Below, piece by piece: positions 61,038-64,000 of a stretch of DNA of 64,000 nucleotides. Origin of the DNA: Litorimonas sp039975855. Its GTDB lineage: Bacteria > Pseudomonadota > Alphaproteobacteria > Caulobacterales > Maricaulaceae. The first letter of the stretch is position 1. Each line of letters opens with the position of its first letter. The stretch is from positions 1 through 64,000 of the forward strand of contig JBDWGH010000003.1 in the NCBI GenBank assembly GCA_039975855.1, given 5' to 3'. The notes under the pieces were generated by a model that did no database searches, was not told where the DNA came from, and saw only the letters and a program-made list of their open reading frames with translations. A program made the position numbers and the translations under genes.

Positions 61038-61631
61038 GGGTATTTGAGGCCTTGTTTCAGTTTATCAGGGCCCGCTTGCTCTCAGGCCAAAAACTGATCT
61101 TCCGCATTCTAAGTCTTTCATTGTCCCTGATTGTATCGGGGAGGAACTGGGTGTGTTTCGCCTCAGATCTCGACTGGATGGAAAAGGTCATCAGCCTAGG
61201 GAGTCTTTTGACGCTACAGCTCCATTGGTTGTTTAATATGCAACAAACAGTATTCGGTTTTTTATGAAGTGAATAACGGTGATAGAAACTGAACTGCGGG
61301 AATTTCGCATGGTCTGTAGACGGGGTATCCGTGCTTGAATTATCGCCCTAACTTAGACGAGCAGTTGTTACGTTAGCCGAAACCTATGAGGCATTCGACG
61401 CAAGCCAAGCTCTGCTGATTACGACGTTTAGAGGCCGAGGTTCGTATCAAAGACTATTCATTGTCAATGTCTTACGCTTTAGTCGTATAGGTGAGAGATT
61501 GACGGCACCACCCATTACTTAATATTTGATTATGAGGCCGCCCAATGTTCAGAGCCGACCGAGGGGAGGGGTAATTTGCACCGCCAATTGTGCCGTACAA
61601 GCTACCCCTCTAAAATTAATTGCCGTTAGAA
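61038..61631. other. Gene-free region between TonB receptor and sppA
   Basis: About 590 bases without a gene I can support. On the minus strand, an 8-bp stem (GAGGGGTA at 61566-61573 with TACCCCTC at 61603-61610) about 25-65 bases past the sppA stop might end that transcript, but lacks a T-run. No tRNA, repeat or small RNA was recognised. Confidence 0.5.
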
Positions 61632-63392
61632 TTACTTCACTTCGGGAATGTCAGCTTTCATTTCTTGACCGAAGCGTGCGCTGTTTCTGGCACGGAGTGC
61701 AGCTTGCACTTCTGGCAAGGCTGCGATTTCCTGAAGGGCTTTGACGTCCTGCGCCATCTGAGCTGAACCCGAGAAGAGATCATTGATCTGTTCTTCAATT
61801 GATTTCTGGCGTGGGAAGATCTTGATCCGAACATCTTCATCTTCGTCAATCTCTGCCAATCTCTTGGCGGCATCAATCGCTGTCATAATCCCGCCCAGCT
61901 CGTCAACAAGGCCAATTTCTTTGGCTTGTGCACCAGTCCAGACGCGGCCTTTGGCGATTTCCTTCACGCGCTGAAGCGGTAAATCACGACCATTTGCAAC
62001 GCGTGTTGTGAAGTCATCATAAATGTCCTGTAATTGGCCGCGATAAGCTTCGGCTTGCGTCGGCGAGAACGGTGTATCCGCAGAATAAGCGCCCGCAAAT
62101 TCGCCGCCAATTGTGATGCCTTCTATGTTATATCCCACTTTGGCAAATGTGCCTTCCAGCGCAACTTTACCGCCGAATACACCGATAGATCCGGTGATGG
62201 TTTGGGGAAGGGCGACAATGTGATCCGCATGAGCAGACACGTAATATCCTCCTGAGGCGGCATATTGGCCCATGGAAATAACAACGGGCTTTCCGGCGTC
62301 ACGTGCTCGGTCGGCAGCGGCCAAGATTTGGTCTGAGGCTGCTGGGCTGCCTCCCGGCGAAGAAACGCGGAAGACGATGGCTTTGACCTTTTTGTCTTTC
62401 AGCGCGGCATCAAACCCTGCTGAGACAGTATCTCCGCCCATAGTTACGCCGGGGGAGAAGATGGATCCGCCTGATGACTGACCGGGAAGAACTGCGCCTT
62501 GACCGCCAATAAAGGCGATGGTGCTGTCTCCACTTGTTGTGCCTGGGCCATAGGAAGAAAGGCTCGTGAAGGCGATTTTATCATCGCCAACTTTCTTCCG
62601 AACATAGTCTTTGGCTTCTTCTAATTGGCCGAGTTTGTCGACCATCCCGGCTTCTAGGGCATCTTCGGCGCTGTGCGGGGAGGCTTTGAGAACTTGGTCG
62701 ACGCCTGGTGCTGTCATACCGCGATCGATAGCGATCTGGGAGACCGCATTGTCATATATAGATGTCAGATAGCTTGTCGTGGCTTCGCGATGAGCGTCTG
62801 TGAAGTCTGTCTCAGTGTATGAATTCACCGCATTCTTGTATTCATGAAATTGGAAAAACTCCGGATCGGCGTCAAATTTCTCCATGACGCCGCCCAAGAA
62901 TTCTGTTTCGGACCGTAAGCCGGATACAGCGAATCCTGTTGTGTCCTGCATCCAGATTTCGTCAGCGGCCGTTACGGCTTGATATGACATCAATGATGTC
63001 CCTTCGAATCCTTGAGCGTGAGCGATGACGAATTTCCCGGATGTTTTGAAGTCCAACAAAGCGAGTCGTAACTCTTCGGCACTCGCCGGAGCCATGCCGT
63101 AATTCTCCGCCCGGATGAAAACGCCCTTCACAGAATCGTCATCCTTGGCGCGGTTGAGGGCATAAACGGTGTCGACAATCGAGCTTGGGTTGTCTCCAAA
63201 CAAGGTTTCTCCGACGGAATGGTCAATCATGGACTGGCGAAGATCCAGAGTGAGAACCTTGTCCGGCGTCTTTTCACCAATGGAGGAGAGGGCTCCCAAA
63301 AGGCCAAAGAACATGAAGATGACAATTAGAAGGACAAAAAATCCGAAAATACCGGCAATTGTTCCGGCCATGGTGATGAAAAACTGGCGCAT
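61632..63392 (-). CDS. sppA: Signal peptide peptidase SppA (67 kDa type)
   Basis: Degrades cleaved signal peptides at the inner membrane. The 586-residue protein has one N-terminal membrane segment (about 7-35) and two SppA repeats. Catalytic lysine in FQFHEYKNAVN (K in the first half) and catalytic serine in GQYAASGGYYVSAHAD (second half) are present. Length matches the long, E. coli-type form rather than the short Bacillus form. Located divergently 266 bases from tRNA-Gln, with no gene between. Confidence 0.93.
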   Translation of the reverse strand: MRQFFITMAGTIAGIFGFFVLLIVIFMFFGLLGALSSIGEKTPDKVLTLDLRQSMIDHSVGETLFGDNPSSIVDTVYALNRAKDDDSVKGVFIRAENYGMAPASAEELRLALLDFKTSGKFVIAHAQGFEGTSLMSYQAVTAADEIWMQDTTGFAVSGLRSETEFLGGVMEKFDADPEFFQFHEYKNAVNSYTETDFTDAHREATTSYLTSIYDNAVSQIAIDRGMTAPGVDQVLKASPHSAEDALEAGMVDKLGQLEEAKDYVRKKVGDDKIAFTSLSSYGPGTTSGDSTIAFIGGQGAVLPGQSSGGSIFSPGVTMGGDTVSAGFDAALKDKKVKAIVFRVSSPGGSPAASDQILAAADRARDAGKPVVISMGQYAASGGYYVSAHADHIVALPQTITGSIGVFGGKVALEGTFAKVGYNIEGITIGGEFAGAYSADTPFSPTQAEAYRGQLQDIYDDFTTRVANGRDLPLQRVKEIAKGRVWTGAQAKEIGLVDELGGIMTAIDAAKRLAEIDEDEDVRIKIFPRQKSIEEQINDLFSGSAQMAQDVKALQEIAALPEVQAALRARNSARFGQEMKADIPEVK

Positions 63393-63658
63393 TCGAATCA
63401 GTCCAATCTAAATATAAGTGGCGAGCTTGTTCCAATGCGAGAGCCGCAATGGAAAAAGTTCATTTGATATTTGTTGATAAACGATAAGAACCTGCCCGCA
63501 AGAGGCTATTTTAGCCTTTTCGCAGTAACGCTTTTCGTGATCGTGCGATCTGGCGCTGTTATCAATGTCTCAACTATGACATTTTTTGACCGAAACCCGT
63601 TGCCTTGGCGGTGCGTGCCTATTATGAGGCCGCTCACGTCTGACACCACATGTCATAT
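63393..63658. other. Leader region between sppA and tRNA-Gln
   Basis: 266 bases without a gene. The sppA promoter and the tRNA promoter should both be here, but no clear -35/-10 pair could be defined. A 65-codon plus-strand frame (63471-63668) runs into the tRNA and is not credible. Confidence 0.4.
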
Positions 63659-63732
63659 TGGGGCGTAGCCAAGCGGTAAGGCATCGGGTTTTGATCCCGT
63701 GATCGTTGGTTCGAATCCAGCCGCCCCAACCA
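63659..63732 (+). tRNA. tRNA-Gln (anticodon UUG)
   Basis: A 74-base cloverleaf. Acceptor stem TGGGGCG pairs with CGCCCCA. The anticodon stem TCGGG/CCCGT encloses the loop TTTTGAT, giving anticodon TTG (glutamine, CAA and CAG by wobble). T-loop GGTTCGAATCC is intact, and the CCA end is encoded in the DNA (63730-63732). D-loop AGCCAAGCGGTAAGGC is normal. It stands alone, with no other tRNA beside it. Confidence 0.96.
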
Positions 63733-64000
63733 TGTTCAATTCCTTGAACATGTCGTAAGTCATTGATTTAAAAATGGCTTCAAGAGATTTTTTCCACAAT
63801 TGTGATCGTTTTCCTCTTGACTGTGGACAAAATCACCTGTCTTTGTTACTCTATAACAAAATAAAATCAAACTAGCTGAGGATTTTGCAGGAAATTCACT
63901 TGCACTCCATTCCCTGTAATGTTTGATTAAGGAAATCGCCCGCCCAAGCGGGCATCGATTACGCACCGTAAAAGTGTGCGAACGAATTTGGAGGACGTGA
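63733..64000. other. Region after tRNA-Gln: hairpin, possible DnaA-like boxes, leader of next gene
   Basis: CATGTTCAA/TTGAACATG with a TTCC loop (63731-63752) directly follows the tRNA and may help 3' processing or termination. Two single-mismatch DnaA-box-like words, TTTTCCACA (63790-63798) and the reverse complement of TTGTCCACA (63822-63830), lie 23 bases apart. The last bases show GGAGG (63990-63994), a ribosome site for a gene beginning at or just past the window edge. No complete gene lies here; a 68-codon frame (63760-63966, minus) is not convincing. Confidence 0.4.

Overview
The window is a continuous piece of a bacterial chromosome, almost certainly from an alphaproteobacterium. The evidence is the S10-spc-alpha ribosomal supercluster with adk after secY and no rpmJ, a TIGR02301-type protein, an IorA/IorB-type molybdenum oxidoreductase pair, the xseB-ispA-dxs-tlyA neighbourhood, TonB receptors and moderate base composition (near half GC by eye). 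A marine or aquatic Maricaulales/Hyphomonadales-type lineage is my guess, not something the sequence proves.

Layout. 1-14.9 kb: end of tuf, then 27 collinear genes (rpsJ to rplQ) for ribosomal proteins, SecY, adenylate kinase and RNA polymerase alpha, closed by a strong terminator. Ribosomal protein L15 carries a lysine/alanine-rich linker and a second domain resembling DUF2853, doubling its usual length. 15.0-17.8 kb: a two-subunit molybdenum hydroxylase (IorA/IorB-like). 17.8-26.7 kb: an accessory region. A low-GC AlbA_2 (Schlafen-like) gene, a LysR-controlled SnoaL/SnoaL/flavin-oxidase set and a lone sulfatase lie between three direct copies of the 3' end of pyrC. Only the rightmost copy belongs to the intact gene. 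The pattern looks like repeated insertion into the end of pyrC.

26.7-34.0 kb: mostly minus-strand housekeeping and envelope genes: META lipoprotein, TIGR02301 protein, Nudix, divergent SRAP/HMCES, an orphan Imm53 immunity gene, YihY, YaaA, then a tightly overlapping operon of YceI lipoprotein, TsaC, FAD-linked oxidase and an unlisted 53-residue protein. 34.0-41.1 kb: lepB, xseB, ispA, dxs and tlyA (isoprenoid and housekeeping functions), interrupted between dxs and tlyA by a lipoprotein, a LysR regulator and a DUF1330-like lipoprotein. 41.1-44.7 kb: three consecutive minus-strand glycine-zipper envelope proteins, one with seven exact-period 31-residue Cys repeats.

44.8-57.5 kb: mixed metabolic and envelope genes (esterase, aroC, M28 peptidase, Sel1-type protein, TetR with a perfect 26-bp operator palindrome facing a DUF1772 gene, serine hydrolase, tiny J-domain protein, pdxH, DUF1499, MBL hydrolase, two unrecognised proteins). 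57.8-63.4 kb: a large TonB-dependent receptor and SppA. The window ends with tRNA-Gln(UUG) and the leader of an off-window gene. I found no rRNA, CRISPR array, transposase or integrase gene.
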